A stretch of DNA of 64,000 bases from Symsagittifera roscoffensis (taxonomy: Eukaryota; Xenacoelomorpha; Acoela; Convolutidae), in the NCBI RefSeq assembly GCF_963678635.1, contig NC_087064.1, positions 44,081,159 to 44,145,158 of the forward strand, given 5' to 3'. The stretch's first letter is position 1. Each line of letters begins with the position of its first letter. The notes under the pieces were generated by a model. It ran no database searches and was not told the DNA's origin. It saw only the letters and a list, made by a program, of their open reading frames with translations. Below, one piece after another: positions 40,609-50,124 of this stretch. The position numbers and the translations under genes are program-made.

Positions 40609-43275
40609 CTAGGATAGGCTCTCATCGATGCGGGGAATCGGGTATGCGTCCTTTATAGTCACTGCGTTCAGATAACGGAAATCACAACAAAATCTGAGTT
40701 GTCCCCCTTTCTTTTTCGCCATGACCACGCCACAAGCCCATGGGGACTTCGACGGCTCGATCATGTCGTACTCCATTAACATCTCGATTTCCTTCCTACA
40801 CGCTTCTGATTTGTTTGGGGTCATTCTTCTCGACCCTTCCCTATGAGGTACCGAGCCCTCTTCTATCTCAATCTCGTACTCTACAAAATTGCAACAACCT
40901 ATGTCAGCCTTGTGTTTCGAAAAAACGTCTGCGTTCCGATTTAGCACCGCTCTGAGCGAATTTAGTTCCTTGTCTGATATTTTACCCTTTAGATGTTCTA
41001 TCTCAGGTAGGACAGGTTTATTCGCTGCTAACTCTGCCTCCGTCGGTCTCTCAGGGAAGTTGGAACAACTAGACAGCCCATCATCTGTTTCCGACTTCAT
41101 TGAAAACAATTTCCTAGAAGATTTCAATTCATTCACTCTTTTCATTATACATTCTTGGTTCGCATGCAATGGACATTTAGTTACATCAAACTTTTTCAAG
41201 TTCTCCACACTCTGAAAGTCTGTGTTCAGAGGCAAAGCGTAGCCAAGTTTCTTTCCCATCTGTATTGTCACTGTTGTTGCTTCTGTGTTCAATAACACAC
41301 TCACACACAGTCCGCTCTGAGTGAGTGAGAAGCTTCTTCCTAAAATAGCCGAGCTTTTACTGTTTGGATTTGGTACCAGACACACCTGTCTGTCATTGCT
41401 GAGTTCATTCAAGTTCCTCATCCTAAACGTCGCTACTACGGCTTGGTTTGGTTTTAATCTAACTTTTCGATCCAGAAAAATCGGCACCTTGGCCTGATTA
41501 ATTAAGATCTTATTAAGGGGTCTTTTTTCATACTTTCTCTCAGGATCCTTGATCCTAATCAATCCGTCATTGAGATCGATCGTGACGTCAAAGTTGCGAA
41601 CAAAATCCCTTCCTAAGATGAACTGGTCGGATTCGTCCAAATTCTCTACTACTAGGAAGCTCATCCAAAGATGTCTTCCTCCGAGCTGCAGTGAAATGAT
41701 CGGGGTTCGTCCGGTGACATAGATCGCTCCCTGATTGGCAGCTGCCAACCTGATGTTTGTCGGTATGAGATCCGACCTTTCGAAACCCATGTCAGTCCAA
41801 GTTTTGACTGGCATGACACTAACCACTGCTCCCGTGTCTAGCAGTCCCTTTACTGAAAGTTGTCTGCCTTGCACGTCCAGAACGTGTGCGGCCAGATCGG
41901 CCTCACAACCAATATGCACCGCATCTTGTTCGAGCATCGCGTTGTGTCCGATTCGTCTAACCTTCAGCTCCTCTTGACCAATGTATATCCGGCCAATCTG
42001 ATCATTCGCATCAGTTATGTGAGCTTTCGTGTAGATATTGATGCCATCTACATTCATCAGGATCGGGTAAGGGCCATGGGCATCGATATAATGTCCGTCC
42101 ACTTTCATCAGCCTCGGACCTCCCGTTGTGAGCAGCGCTCGCACTGCCCTGGAGTCCAGTTTGGGGTCCTTCTCCTTCAGGTAGTCGGCATAGATGTCCA
42201 GGTGGACTAGTATAATCTCGGATGGCTCACTCAAGTTCTTGACCACCTGGTGCCCTGCGACTGAGATGATGGACATTATTTTGGTCCCCGCCTTCGTCAT
42301 GCCGAAAGTCTTACCAGATATAACGTTCAGTTTTAGTCCCTGTTTCTCGGGTTCCTCTTTGTCTTCTGCTTTTGTCGTTTTACCCAGGACATTAAGATTT
42401 TCCCGAAGATCTGTGCTCTCCAGCTCCGACCTTACCCATTGCTCCACTTCTTTCGTGGCTAGGTCCTGTTTGACATTCTGCAGCGCTGTCCTTGCCGCCA
42501 GGCCGTAATCCACCTTGAGTGGGCTAGACGACTCTGCTTCGAGGTTCGAGGCTACCACCTCGTCAGGGCATGTCTTAACCTTCTTGGTCGTGAAGGTGCT
42601 CGGTGTCGTCTCCTTTCTCCGAGATTCAGCCTCGTTCATCAGACGTGCTCGACTGGCCTTGACACCCGAAAGCGCCTCTTCGTGGCGGGGATGTTTCGCG
42701 TCCGCTACTGCGTCCCAAAATTGAGTACAATCCGACTTGAAGTGTCCCTCCAAATTACAGAAGAAACACCTCGGACCATATTTCATGATGAGCCCTCTGA
42801 CGTACTCCTCATGATCCTCGTCGGTCGCGTCGGCGTCCTCGAGAAAGTAGCCTATGGCCTTCATAATCTGTTTGTATGCAGAACACGCAGAAACGTGATG
42901 GTCCATCGAACCACAATTCGCACACGACCTCCAACTGGAATTCGCACCAGTGTTTGTCCCGCTATAGTTGCCATAATTGCTGTAACGGTTTTGCGCCCTC
43001 GGTTTTATGAGTGAATACTCGCGTGACTTCATACGCAAGTCGTCAGGCGTGGGTACCTGGTCAAGCGACAGGGTGAAGTGAGTGGCCAACATCGTCTTCA
43101 ACTCCTCACTCCTTACTCCATCCATGAACTTCGAAGCAATCGCCAAGTTTCGCTCGGATATTCTCTCATCCGGGTTGCTTCTCCTCCTGAGCAATTCAAG
43201 GTCGTCCAAGAATTTATCTATTGATTCTTCATCTCTCTGACGCCTCTTCTCGAACTTCACCATAGCCTGGTACCC
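40609..43275 (-). CDS. Gag C-terminus, nucleocapsid, protease and start of RT (element A)
   Basis: Same frame as the preceding Gag part. Counting from the Met at 43263: knuckle 1 Cys114-Cys117-His122-Cys127, knuckle 2 Cys166-Cys169-His174-Cys179 (both CX2CX4HX4C, RNA binding); protease active site LLDTGAVVSV with DTG at 476-478 and the late retropepsin motif FILGRDFVRN; then a linker with KADIGCCNFVEYE and the RT fingers SPWACGVVMAKKKGG and LRFCCDFRYLNAVTIKDAYPIPR. It ends at the TAG shared by all family copies. Gag and Pol are in one frame, so no frameshift is needed between them. Confidence 0.9.
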   Translation of the reverse strand, partial: GYQAMVKFEKRRQRDEESIDKFLDDLELLRRRSNPDERISERNLAIASKFMDGVRSEELKTMLATHFTLSLDQVPTPDDLRMKSREYSLIKPRAQNRYSNYGNYSGTNTGANSSWRSCANCGSMDHHVSACSAYKQIMKAIGYFLEDADATDEDHEEYVRGLIMKYGPRCFFCNLEGHFKSDCTQFWDAVADAKHPRHEEALSGVKASRARLMNEAESRRKETTPSTFTTKKVKTCPDEVVASNLEAESSSPLKVDYGLAARTALQNVKQDLATKEVEQWVRSELESTDLRENLNVLGKTTKAEDKEEPEKQGLKLNVISGKTFGMTKAGTKIMSIISVAGHQVVKNLSEPSEIILVHLDIYADYLKEKDPKLDSRAVRALLTTGGPRLMKVDGHYIDAHGPYPILMNVDGINIYTKAHITDANDQIGRIYIGQEELKVRRIGHNAMLEQDAVHIGCEADLAAHVLDVQGRQLSVKGLLDTGAVVSVMPVKTWTDMGFERSDLIPTNIRLAAANQGAIYVTGRTPIISLQLGGRHLWMSFLVVENLDESDQFILGRDFVRNFDVTIDLNDGLIRIKDPERKYEKRPLNKILINQAKVPIFLDRKVRLKPNQAVVATFRMRNLNELSNDRQVCLVPNPNSKSSAILGRSFSLTQSGLCVSVLLNTEATTVTIQMGKKLGYALPLNTDFQSVENLKKFDVTKCPLHANQECIMKRVNELKSSRKLFSMKSETDDGLSSCSNFPERPTEAELAANKPVLPEIEHLKGKISDKELNSLRAVLNRNADVFSKHKADIGCCNFVEYEIEIEEGSVPHREGSRRMTPNKSEACRKEIEMLMEYDMIEPSKSPWACGVVMAKKKGGQLRFCCDFRYLNAVTIKDAYPIPRIDESLS

Positions 43276-45114
43276 TTATACTCCAGAGCCGAAACGATTC
43301 AGCAGGATGTCGAATATCTTGCGAGCGCTGTCTCTCTCATTGGCTCTTTTTGCCATTACACAACTTAATGTAGTACCCTCCAGGTTGCTCGTCAGCGCGC
43401 TGCACTCTTGTTTCTTGGAGAGATTCTCTTCCTCAAAGTGTAACTTCATCACCTCTATCCAAGTATCAATGCAGCCGTCTGACTCGTCTTTATATGACTT
43501 CGGCTTTTTCAGTGTTCTTCTTGACCTCTCTCCTCTCTCGGTGGACTTCGAGAGCTTGGTGATGAATGTTTCAAGAGATCTGTTCAGAGGCTCAAACATC
43601 GAGGCATATATCGTTGTATCTTGTGAGACTGTAGTCAGATCTGGTACTGAACTGACTTGTGGCACGGTTGGCAATCTTGTCTCCGGGGTGGCATCTGCCT
43701 CCGGCGGGACTGGATTTGTCCAGCCAGGCCTCTGCGGGGCTGCCCTTGGCCGCTCCTTGTTTCTATGTTCGTAGTTCGTTCTCGAGCCTTGCTGGACTCT
43801 GGCACTGTAGCCCGTACCATCTCCAACATTAGCATGGCGTGAGCGCTCCCGTGAGTTGGAATGCTCCTGCCAACTACTCCCATTCAGGATCGCGTCAAGC
43901 TTCCGCATCATCAAGTCAGATTTGGCGTCCAACCTCTTTTCCAGGCCAGTCATCGTTTGGGCGTAGGTATTATCATGATCATTCAATAATCGCTCGATCT
44001 CTCTTGTCATCCTAGCCTCTCGTTCCTCTGACTCTTTGTTTGCCTGTGCCAGGCTCTCAGCCAGGCATTGATCGGTGTTACGAATCAATTGAGCCTGATC
44101 AAACCTCGCCTGCGACTTCACGTGCGTTAGCTCATCTTTCAAACTCTCTCGACCATGGTGAGCTCTCTCGTCAACTTGATCTATCCTCTTAGTCATGTCC
44201 CGCCTCAATTCATCCAGGCCATTCATCACACCAGCGAACATGTCACTTATGTCACCAGCTGCCCCCAATGGCGGGGTTAGCCCCAGAGAAGACGAGGTCA
44301 ACTGCGGCTGTAGCCTAGTACTCGATGACGCACCGCCCTTTTGCTTGTGCATTGACGTCATCAGTCTGTCAAACGTTGATGATGCTCCCATTGTTATCCC
44401 ATCTGACATAGGCCTGGTCGGCGAGGCAGAAGACGCCTCCCTGCTCATGTCGTTCCATGGGCATGGTGTGAAGTTCACATCCGGATGGGTTATTTCCGGT
44501 TGGTCGTAACTAGAGGATAGACCTCCGGCTTGTAGCGACGTCACGCGCTCATCGTACAAAGACTTCCAACTTTTCTTTGCCTTCGAGAACGTCTGCTCTT
44601 CACCCGGACTCATACTCGACATCATCGCGTTGTTGCTCTGCTTGGCCAAAGATGAGTGTATACTTGTCGGATGTGAAGGTTCCTTTCTCCATTTATAGCT
44701 CTTAGTCTCTGATTTGGACATTCCCATGTACAACACTTCCTCCCGAGGTTCGATCTCGGGACGCTCCGAGGTCTCCTCTATCCTTTCGACTTCCTCCCGT
44801 TCGAGGACCTCGTCTGGCTCAAAGTCGGGTCGAATGAGCGTTCGCTCCCCTTCGTCAAAGGGATCCACCAGCGTTTCGCTCGCAGGCCCGGCCTCGGCGC
44901 TCCACCCTTGATTGCCATCGAGGTTTTTCTCGCTCCTTAGTTTCATTTCGCTCACTGAAAGATCAGGTTGACCTTTAGTCGATTCGTCTTCAGCAAACGC
45001 GTCGGAAGCGCTGCTAAACGAGGTTTGGCTACGCCTAGTTTTAAATTTCCGCGTGCTTCCCTTGCTTAGCCTGGGAATTTTAGTAGTCGATCCTAGCGAG
45101 TCCCTGCGCTGCAT
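43276..45114 (-). CDS. gag: Gag N-terminal part (element A)
   Basis: The start is placed at ATG 45114 (MQRRDSLGSTTKIPRLS) because B has the matching ATG at 12222; the frame is open 20 codons further upstream. 612 codons to a TAA at 43278-43276, where element D has a Gln codon, so this stop is a private point mutation. Content: basic N-terminus, a Glu-rich region (EVLEREEVERIEE), a coiled coil (MTREIERLLNDHDNTYAQTM, then LDAKSDLMMRKLDAIL), a Pro-rich linker, and a helical capsid-like region (CIDTWIEVMKLHFEEENLS, FDILLNRFGSG). It forms the particle shell and binds RNA through the knuckles downstream. Confidence 0.85.
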   Translation of the reverse strand: MQRRDSLGSTTKIPRLSKGSTRKFKTRRSQTSFSSASDAFAEDESTKGQPDLSVSEMKLRSEKNLDGNQGWSAEAGPASETLVDPFDEGERTLIRPDFEPDEVLEREEVERIEETSERPEIEPREEVLYMGMSKSETKSYKWRKEPSHPTSIHSSLAKQSNNAMMSSMSPGEEQTFSKAKKSWKSLYDERVTSLQAGGLSSSYDQPEITHPDVNFTPCPWNDMSREASSASPTRPMSDGITMGASSTFDRLMTSMHKQKGGASSSTRLQPQLTSSSLGLTPPLGAAGDISDMFAGVMNGLDELRRDMTKRIDQVDERAHHGRESLKDELTHVKSQARFDQAQLIRNTDQCLAESLAQANKESEEREARMTREIERLLNDHDNTYAQTMTGLEKRLDAKSDLMMRKLDAILNGSSWQEHSNSRERSRHANVGDGTGYSARVQQGSRTNYEHRNKERPRAAPQRPGWTNPVPPEADATPETRLPTVPQVSSVPDLTTVSQDTTIYASMFEPLNRSLETFITKLSKSTERGERSRRTLKKPKSYKDESDGCIDTWIEVMKLHFEEENLSKKQECSALTSNLEGTTLSCVMAKRANERDSARKIFDILLNRFGSGV

Positions 45115-45570
45115 AGTTTTTAGCAAAATGAAAATATTCGTAATTTGATGGCAATGCAAACGTACCACAAACAAGATCTAGTTAAATCACTTAACGCTGC
45201 CTACTCGATTCCGTCAGTATCAAAATGTCTCTTAGATCTCTCACGACTAAACTAGTGACTCAGCTAAAGTTACACACAGGGTCTACCAGTATTGATATAA
45301 TGCTAACTCAACCCTGTTGTATAGTATAACAGTATCACTAAGTTTCCACTCGACACACAAAACACAATCGATAATCAGATAAGAATATCCTACAGGTGAC
45401 AGCGACCTTTCATCAGTATCAATTTTCGGCCACTTTCTTATCAAGTCACTGCGTTGTTAAAATCAAACAATCTGTGGTAAAATGCAGTGATGATTCAGAA
45501 ATAGATAAAAAAAACTTAGTCTTAAAGAAAAAGACTTCCCCCAATCGGAACGATCCGAAAGAACGAAGCC

Positions 45571-45827
45571 CAGGACACAGTCTTCTCAAGTGGGTGTGTA
45601 TCTGCCTAATACACCCACCGAGGTCTTGTTTTAGGTATCCTGCGATTGCCCGAGCTGTCCTACTAAGTAGCTCAAGGCAACCTCTGATCGAAAATTCGTC
45701 AACTCTATGAAAAAGCTCTCCCACACTCGGACTGCTCCAAGTGCACGAGAGTAGGGAACAATTCTTCTTCTCAAGTGGGTGTGTATTTGCCTAATACACC
45801 CACCGAGGTCTTCCTTTATTTGTTCCC
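45571..45827 (-). promoter_or_regulatory. Duplicated RNA hairpin module in A leader
   Basis: Two modules. Outer stems: GGGAACAA (45754-45761) with TTGTTCCC (45820-45827), and CAGGACAC (45571-45578) with GTATCCTG (45635-45642, one mismatch). Inner stems in both: GTGGGTGTGTAT with ATACACCCAC. In B the inner stem is GTGAGTG with CACTCAC or the matching GAGTG with CACTC, so an A-T pair in B is a G-C pair in A. Confidence 0.6.
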
Positions 45828-46094
45828 GGATTGCCCGAACTTTTCTATTAGGTAGCTCAAGGCAACCACACGACCAAAATCACAATCAAAAAAGAATTTC
45901 TTTGTTCGGGTACTTCTGATACACCCAATGTAGAATCCAAAGTTGATCACGAATTTCCGGGTCAGAATGGGTTCTTATGATCCTGATAAGCACGCCTAAT
46001 ATCCTAATATGATCCTAATTAAATGGATATTTTCTGTTTCCCAAATTGCCACAGAAGGTTTACTCAAGTCTCTAACAAGGAAGATCGTTAGAAG

Positions 46095-46450
46095 GTTTAA
46101 GACACTCCGGAGGGTTACCTCGGAGGGTACCTTGATCACCCAAGTTACTTCGGAGGGTACCTTAATCACCCAAGTTACTTCGGAGAGTCCCCCTAAATTT
46201 ACTAAGGAGGGTCAATAAGATGCTTAGTATGCTCCGGAGGGTTACTTCGGAGGTCCTCCAAAATTTTCAAATTTTTTGATCTCGCTTAGAAGGTTCTCCC
46301 ACTAGCTTCAAAAAGCGTCAAAACAAGCTAGGAGCTCCAAGGGGAGCTGTTTTAACTTCTTTGGGTGATCTCGTGGAAATCTTCCACTAAGGAGGGTTGC
46401 TAAGGGGTTTAGCTGACTCCGGAGGGTTACTTCGGAGGGTTCCCCCAAAA
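46095..46450. repeat. CGGAGGG-rich repeat cluster, A leader
   Basis: Reverse-complement counterpart of the B cluster at 10855-11240: repeated CGGAGGGTTACTTCGGAGGG and CGGAGGGTACCTT units. Confidence 0.8.
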
Positions 46451-47296
46451 TCCAGAAAAAGGGTTATATCACCGCAGTAAAGCCTCTGAGAGCGGTCTAC
46501 CTGGCTTAAAACCAGGTTGGCTGACTCGGTCAACCTTTCCAGTAGGATAAAAGGTGATTTTATTAAAATTTTATGCCGCTCGGAGGGTTCCTCGTGATTT
46601 GGACCCTCCGAACCAACAAATTCTGAAAAATTTTTCTTTTCCGAAATAATCAACCCAAAAACGGTTGCGATTCGGAAAAGTGGTCAAAAACGTCCCTGTT
46701 GAGTGTGGAACACGTCGATCAGCTTGCAACTCTACCCTCCGGTCACCGGCAAAATCACCATTAACGTGCTTAAACACTCAAATTACACTCGAGGGAGGGT
46801 ATCCAACCCTTCACCAAAACACTTAATCTTTCTATCAGAAACGATATAAATCAATCTGAAACAACAACAAATAGGAAGGTCAGATCACATCTCGTCCGGA
46901 AATAACATATAAACTGTCACTTTATGTTTTTTTACTGTTTTTGGTCTTTTTTGGGTTTTTGTACTGTTTTTTGTACTTTTTTGTTTGCAAATGAATTTAT
47001 TTTTTGGCTTTTTCTTGGTTATACACTATTTTTGTTTGGTTTTACGCTTTCTCTTTAATTGTTTTTGGTCCTGAGACCTCAGGACAAGCGGGCTCTAGAT
47101 TTCCCACCTAACCCTCCGGCCCCCGGAATTTTCGGTGTTAACTAAGTTAAAAAGCTAAATTGCACTAGACGGAGGGTACGCACCTTCCCCCTAGTACAAT
47201 AACGGTCATTAAGGCCTCTAGCTCGGGCATACGCCCGGAGCGGAGGGTTCGTCGCTGAAACGCTTGCTGATCATGATGGTCTTATGCCTTTGACAG

Positions 47297-47314
47297 GCCC
47301 ACCCAGGAGCGCCA
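47297..47314 (-). promoter_or_regulatory. Primer-binding site (element A)
   Basis: TGGCGCTCCTGGGTGGGC on the minus strand, 14 bases downstream of the 5' LTR. The matching tRNA would end in CAGGAGC-G-CCA; the discriminator G is compatible with an Arg- or Asn-type tRNA, but I cannot name it. Confidence 0.65.
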
Positions 47315-47328
47315 TAAAAACGTCTATG

Positions 47329-48211
47329 TAACATTCGCCCAAATACTACACAGCGACGGAGCGTAGGAAAAGTACCTACTAACGACTGGCAGGCGTCAAT
47401 TACCTTAATCCTACTCGCTTTTCACCGTCTCGACCTTGCCAGTTGATTTTCTGGTCTGTTTAGGGCAAAGTAAAAAGTTACCATTTTTAGGCCATCAGTC
47501 AAACGACTTTTGATCAGCTTTCGTTTACATGCGAACACAACCACATAGCTGAGTCTCGGATCCTCAGACTACGTGATTGTCATTAAAAACACGGCTCGAA
47601 CAACCTATTTTAAAATGTTTTTGTGTGACAGTTCTATATTAAATCCATTGGAGATGGATTGACCCTTTCCTCTATCTAGCTGCTCATATTCTGAAATATC
47701 AAACAATAACGGTGTTAATTAAGAGATCTATGACATTCCAGCAGCTATAAAGTTAGTTTATACAGTCCCTTCACATAGAACAGTCTCTGGGGGACCAAGC
47801 CTCCGCTCCCGTAATATTCCTGAGATAACGCTCTTATCTCCTCCAATTTGTGTCCCGGGAGGGTTCCGTGGTATATTTCTTCCCCCACTGAAGCCTCCTT
47901 CTCCACCAATATCTGTTGACAAGTGTCTTATCGTGCGTTGTTGCCACGATAAGAGGCTTCGTGTTTTCCGTCTCTGGTACGACTGTTTTTCACTATATCT
48001 GTCGTTGTTCTTATTTTCGTCACTTTTTCAGTCAAAATGGCCGTTTTTCGTATTTCTGAGAAATATTCTTCTTCCAATCGAAATTTCAAAAATAAAAATT
48101 CTAGAATATTCCGACCCTCCTTCGCAATACTTTTTCATCAATAAGGCCTTTAGTCGTTCTTTTTTTACGTCGCCGGAAGGTTGTGCTGTGCCAGTCTGGC
48201 AGAATGGCACA
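47329..48211 (-). repeat. 5' LTR of element A
   Basis: 883 bp starting TGTGCCATTC next to the target duplication. It begins with an imperfect 25-bp palindrome and holds a perfect 10-bp inverted repeat TCTTATCGTG (47926-47935) / CACGATAAGA (47945-47954) that is also in the 3' LTR (25186-25214). No convincing TATA box was singled out. Confidence 0.9.
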
Positions 48212-48216
48212 GAGTG
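48212..48216. repeat. Target-site duplication GAGTG, right copy
   Basis: Directly after the LTR end GGCACA; partner of 24585-24589. Confidence 0.85.
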
Positions 48217-48333
48217 ACCTCTCTCTCGTTACCAGTCTATGATCCCAATAGAGGAAAACTACATCCAGGAGAGTTGTACGCCCTTGTACACGTGATATTT
48301 TCAGAAACTGACAGAGAGGTTTTATTTACATAA
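48217..48333 (+). pseudogene. C-terminal part of macro domain, element C
   Basis: The frame beginning in the CTCTCTCTC stretch reads LSLPVYDPNRGKLHPGELYA, then LVHVIFSETDREVLF and a TAA at about 48329. It matches the C-terminal half of the F macro domain (SLPVYDPNRG, ELYALIHVIF). The first half is 23.6 kb away at 24105-24584. Confidence 0.6.
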
Positions 48334-48575
48334 AAAGTACTATCTGAGCATATGCGAGGAGTTGCATTCGGTGATAAGTGGTTTTTATTATGTTCACTTT
48401 ATAGGAATTAGGATTAAGTTAGGTTAGCTACTAGGGTTTATGTTTTTATGTATTAATGTAGATATATGATGCTTATGTGCAACGGTTTGATTGTTCTTCG
48501 AGCAGCTAGGAGAGAACACCCCGAACTGTAGTACCAACAGGGACCGCGCATGGCGGGACGATTCAGAGATCTCGC
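48334..48575 (+). other. Spacer after macro domain, element C
   Basis: It aligns with 35474-35300 of element A at first (GATAAGTGGTTTTTATTA), then a deletion has removed the splice-acceptor region and the coiled-coil ORF. No ORF is supported. Confidence 0.6.
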
Positions 48576-50124
48576 GTGGTTGATATTAGAAAGAACCTAA
48601 TGGTGCGCAACCAGTTCGTGCAAGTGGCCGCGGATCATCCTCGTGCTTGTTTGATTGGCATGGGCTGGAAACCCGCCTTAAGCAACCAGGCAATTTCCTC
48701 AAGGAGTCGTCATTTGGTTATAGGGGACAGTTTAGTGAGGGATCTAAACGAGATCTTTGTCAACGGGCAGACTACTGTCCTATCTTTTGAAGGCACTTCC
48801 GTGGCTCAAGTCATCAAAATGATGAAGTTCCAGGGAGAGGATCACCTAGACACACTGGTGATAATGCTCGGGACCAGTGACGTTCCGAGGGCCCCTGTAA
48901 CCCCGAGGGCAAGTGGGAACCCCTACTGGTCTGCCTTCTGAATGAGCTGAAGGAGAAGTACAGACCCAGACTCGTGGTTCCATGCACGATACCACAGAAC
49001 CCGGAGGTGGTCACGCCGGTTGAGGATTTTATTAATGGTAACGTGACCCGGTGGAACGAGATGACTCGCGGCCTGGTAAGGAGCAACCCCAGCGAGCTGC
49101 GACTCATGGATCTGGAAAACATGCTGCGCATGGTCGATCACCTCGCACTCACCAGGGATGGCATACACTTCAACACCCAGCAAGGGAGGCACTGGATAAA
49201 CGATGTGTTCCAGACGCAGTTGCGAGAAATGGAGCAAGAATTGAGGACAACCAGCTCACTGGCTCGGACCAGATCGACTGGAGGAGATAGAGTGATGGGT
49301 AACGTGCCAGAATCACTCGCTAATCGCCTCGGGCCCCTGGCAATGGAAACGGGTGCAGCTGCTCCCGTCGCTCCAAGCTCAGATGTGAGAGAGATGTTGG
49401 GGACTGCTCCTCCTCCCAGAACACAACCGTTGGAGAGCCGACTTGGGAGATCGGTTGATCAGAACCGGACTACCTCCCAGACCGTGTCTAGGAGGAATGA
49501 CCCGCCCGCTACCGAAAACCCTGCTTCGACAACAGGACAAGCGACGAGCGCCGTGCCGGCGGAGGGAGTTGAACCAGGCAGCGTGCTGCTTTGGAACCGT
49601 CCAGATCCCAGTGGTTGGGGACAATATAAGACGGACATGTCAGCGAGATTGAACATGAACACATTGACGTGTCGGGAGGATGCAAGGAAGATGATCGGCG
49701 ATGAGGGTCCCACAGTGTCACGATTATATCGAATACCGGGCGTGGATTGGCTGTTAGTGGAACAGGAACAGTTTAGCTCCGTGACTACGCTAAGGTACGT
49801 GGACCTTAATGGATTGCCTCAGGATAATACCTTTGGACCCTTGAATACCCGATCTCTTACGGACGTCCGTCGGAGAGCCAGAGAACTGATACCATCTGCT
49901 CGAAAGGGCAAGTTTATGGCAGAGAATAAGCCTAACAACAGGCATCACAAGATGTACAGGCAGTTCGCTAAACCACCTGGTGAGGCGCCCGGTGAATATT
50001 CGAGAGACTATCCCCGAACGACCTCAGTGGAAGGAGACGACAAGAGATATGCGGAACTGAAGGTACCAGTCGGTGACAGCCTGTTTGCCGCCTATGATCC
50101 CTTGGATATGAATGCTGCCAAATA
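48576..50124 (+). pseudogene. SGNH hydrolase, element C copy (catalytic residue lost)
   Basis: It starts inside the hydrolase (VVDIRKNLMV-like) and runs in the frame 48576-48941, then after a one-base change near 48905 in the frame 48974-50125. GDSLVRDL is kept, but the block II Gly-Gly reads EG and block III reads GTSD in place of GTND, so the oxyanion-hole Asn is Ser. TRDGIHFN is kept. The linker and the LYRIPGVDWLL region match element A closely. TAA at 50123-50125 replaces the Tyr codon of A. Where A has its TAA after EYSRD, this copy has Tyr, which shows that the two A ORFs were one. Confidence 0.8.

Larger units (their letters stand above)
45115..47296 (-). other. Leader of element A
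   Basis: 2.2 kb without supported coding sequence. In sense order: a T/A-rich region (46920-47060), a segment before 46690 where B has an extra 1190 bp, the CCCTCCG-type cluster (46095-46450), two hairpin modules (45545-45850) and 400 bp before gag. Such a long leader may carry packaging or internal translation signals. Confidence 0.7.
24590..48211 (-). mobile_element. Element A: 23.6-kb near-complete LTR retrotransposon with downstream gene block
   Basis: Bounded by LTRs in the same orientation and by GAGTG duplications. In sense order it holds: 5' LTR, primer site, 2.2-kb leader, a gag-pol frame with protease, RT, RNase H, spacer and integrase, tail, macro domain, spacer with splice acceptor, coiled-coil ORF, SGNH hydrolase ORF, SGNH-like ORF, two long unknown ORFs, 3' non-coding region, polypurine site and 3' LTR. 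Most LTR retrotransposons are 5-12 kb; only giant Ty3/gypsy groups such as plant Ogre and planarian Burro are of this size. LTRs differ at only about ten bases plus one replaced block, so insertion was fairly recent. Confidence 0.9.

Noticed and set aside
43276-43278. TAA between Gag and Gag-Pol of A as a programmed read-through stop
   Set aside because: It lies inside the capsid-like region and D has CAA here; a private point mutation is simpler.
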